In this document: positions 22,016 through 23,531 of the stretch, one piece after another
Numbering within the stretch: position 1 is the stretch's first letter
Layout of the letters: the number at the start of each line of letters is the position of its first letter
DNA from: Oppiella nova
Lineage: Eukaryota > Arthropoda > Arachnida > Sarcoptiformes > Oppiidae
Length of the DNA stretch: 23,531 nt
Direction of reading: 5' to 3'
Assembly (NCBI GenBank): GCA_905397405.1
Contig: CAJPVJ010000535.1
Location: forward strand, 1 to 23,531
Notes under the pieces: generated by a model
What the model was told of the DNA's origin: nothing
What the model saw: the letters and a program-made list of their open reading frames with translations, nothing else
Databases searched by the model: none
Made by a program: the position numbers and the translations under genes

Positions 22016-23436
22016 GAAAGTCGTTAATAAAAATAAAACAGATAATTTTCTTGACATATTAAAATTAAACTTAATATTCTTTTGTGTAAATGAACAAGAT
22101 ATGTTAGTTTGTATAAGATTGTGTTCAAATTAAATTAAACTTTGTTTTATTATTCTTTAAATTCTTTAATTTATTTATTTTCAATTTTAAGTTAGTATAA
22201 AATTTGTTAAAATGTAGAAGCAACTAATTGTTTAGTAAATACAATATATAAATGTCAATAATTATACAATATCACCATGGAATATTCAATGTTAGTTTCA
22301 CCTCACAAGTTAATAATTATTTTTCTTTTTTATGGTTTCAACCATTGAATGTGTTTTGATTATTCTGATATTTAGTTATAAATAAATAATTTCATTATTT
22401 GTGATCTCATCTGACAATTCACTGCAAACTTAATTAAATTAACCATTTTTTGTGCTAATTGTCAGACGTTTCCCCTCTTTCTGTTGATTTGTTTTTACAT
22501 TAATTTTGTTATTCTTGTGTTTTCGCGATTGACTTGAGATGACTGTTATATGTGTTGTATTGTACGCCAAATTGCATTTCATTGCACTCTCTCTTCATTT
22601 AACTCATTATATTTTGATTATATAATGAATTTAGCGTTAATTCAATTTTATATCCCTTTTTCCCATTCAAATTGCTTTTGTCACTCATTTATCTGATTAT
22701 CATCAGCGCTGGTACTCCAACCCAAACCTATTTGTGTTGTTGAAGATTAGATCCATTTCCAAGCAATTAGTTGATAGTATTTGTCTCACAAATTGTTGCG
22801 ACAATTAAAGACAAATAATACATAAAAAACTATTATTTGATTGCTTTGATATTAGTACGAATAAATAGTCTAATTTGATACTAGCTCACATTTTCTATGA
22901 CATAATAGTTTTTGCTATGAAACTCAAGAATGTGAGTATAATTACATGAATAGTTGTATTCCTTAGCTTTCTTAACATTTTGATACATTAAATAAATTCC
23001 TATTGTTTTTATGTTTTTATTTAGACTTCTCTATAGCCCTTAAAACAATCTTTTATGCAAAAAACCAAATGTTAAAAAATTAATTAAACTTTTTTCTCTT
23101 TGTTCTAAACACTGAGCGATATATTTGTTATACAATTAATAATGAATTTTGACATTTTTGGGCCCAAAAAGGGACTCAAATAAGGCTTATATGGTGTATA
23201 TCGTCGTCAGTGCTTAATGTTGTGGATCTCGAAAGCAATTCTCTCCTCTCTCTCGTCATTAATATTAATATTAATTTTTAAATTTTTTCTTTCTCTCTAT
23301 TATTATAAACTACATTCTCCTCCATCTCCTGTTCCTCCCTTTCCCTCTTGTTATTACTGTTCACTAAATTCAATGCATTTATGCTCTCATACTTTCATTG
23401 AGTCAAGTGAACACTATTTTTATTAATTATTAATTT

Positions 23437-23531
23437 TTATGTCATGTAATACACAGCCGTGTTATACAACTCTTCAAATAAGTGATGTTTGGTCTCATAA
23501 TACGAGTCCATCGATGAGCTGTCGGCGCAAC
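23437..23531 (-). CDS. Possible terminal exon of another minus-strand gene, cut by the window edge
   Basis: The minus strand is open from the window edge to TAA at 23439-23437 and reads CADSSSMDSYYETKHHL then FEELYNTAVYYMT. An AATAAA (23424-23419) follows the stop by about 13 nt. The residue mix and G-first codons resemble the confirmed exons, but no family was recognised. The plus strand is also open here, and only 31 codons are visible. If real, it would be the 3' end of a gene lying to the right, in the same orientation as the GhrA-like gene. Confidence 0.25.
   Translation of the reverse strand, partial: CADSSSMDSYYETKHHLFEELYNTAVYYMT

Larger units (their letters stand above)
18307..23436. 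other. Upstream AT-rich stretch with no recognised gene
   Basis: Contains the presumed promoter side of the GhrA-like gene, the G-rich patch near 19070-19140, a palindrome, a compound microsatellite and a pyrimidine-rich patch at 23230-23350. No family-level protein match, tRNA or mobile element was found on either strand. Confidence 0.55.

Overview
The window looks like AT-rich nuclear DNA from a eukaryote, most likely an invertebrate (arthropod or mite-like is a guess). The evidence is one protein gene cut by long GT-AG introns, long AT-rich non-coding stretches, and many (GA)n/(CT)n microsatellites. No bacterial, organellar, tRNA or rRNA gene was recognised.

The one gene identified with confidence is on the minus strand, from the ATG at 18306 to the TAA at 12842. 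It was assembled here exon by exon: 18306-18216, 17576-17243, 16976-16891, 15697-15604, 14718-14598 and 13126-12842. All splice phases agree. The product belongs to the D-isomer-specific 2-hydroxyacid dehydrogenase family and is closest in pattern to the GhrA-type glyoxylate/hydroxypyruvate reductases. It has a GxGxxG nucleotide-binding loop and the catalytic Arg, Glu and His motifs. Inside the second exon, a block at 17385-17456 carries three in-frame TAA codons and a 9-bp tandem duplication where the family's AGVD substrate loop should be. The copy is therefore a pseudogene, or has an odd 72-nt phase-compatible mini-intron, or contains a sequence error.

Positions 1-12841 hold no recognised gene. 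They contain three unrelated tandem duplications (6187-6442, 6987-7242, 8048-8303), all with a period of exactly 128 bp, plus a 517/524-bp tandem duplication at 8176-9216 that contains the third one. The shared 128-bp period suggests an assembly artefact (largest k-mer 127) rather than biology. CT-rich tracts lie at 7243-7400 and a GC-richer patch at about 12060-12410.

Positions 18307-23531, upstream of the gene, are mostly AT-rich and unassigned. They hold a potential G-quadruplex (19112-19134), a 23-nt palindrome (20918-20940), a compound microsatellite (21963-22015) and a possible terminal exon of another minus-strand gene at the right edge (23437-23531). A few other exon-like open frames are listed at low confidence, because open frames of 60-90 codons are expected by chance in this composition.
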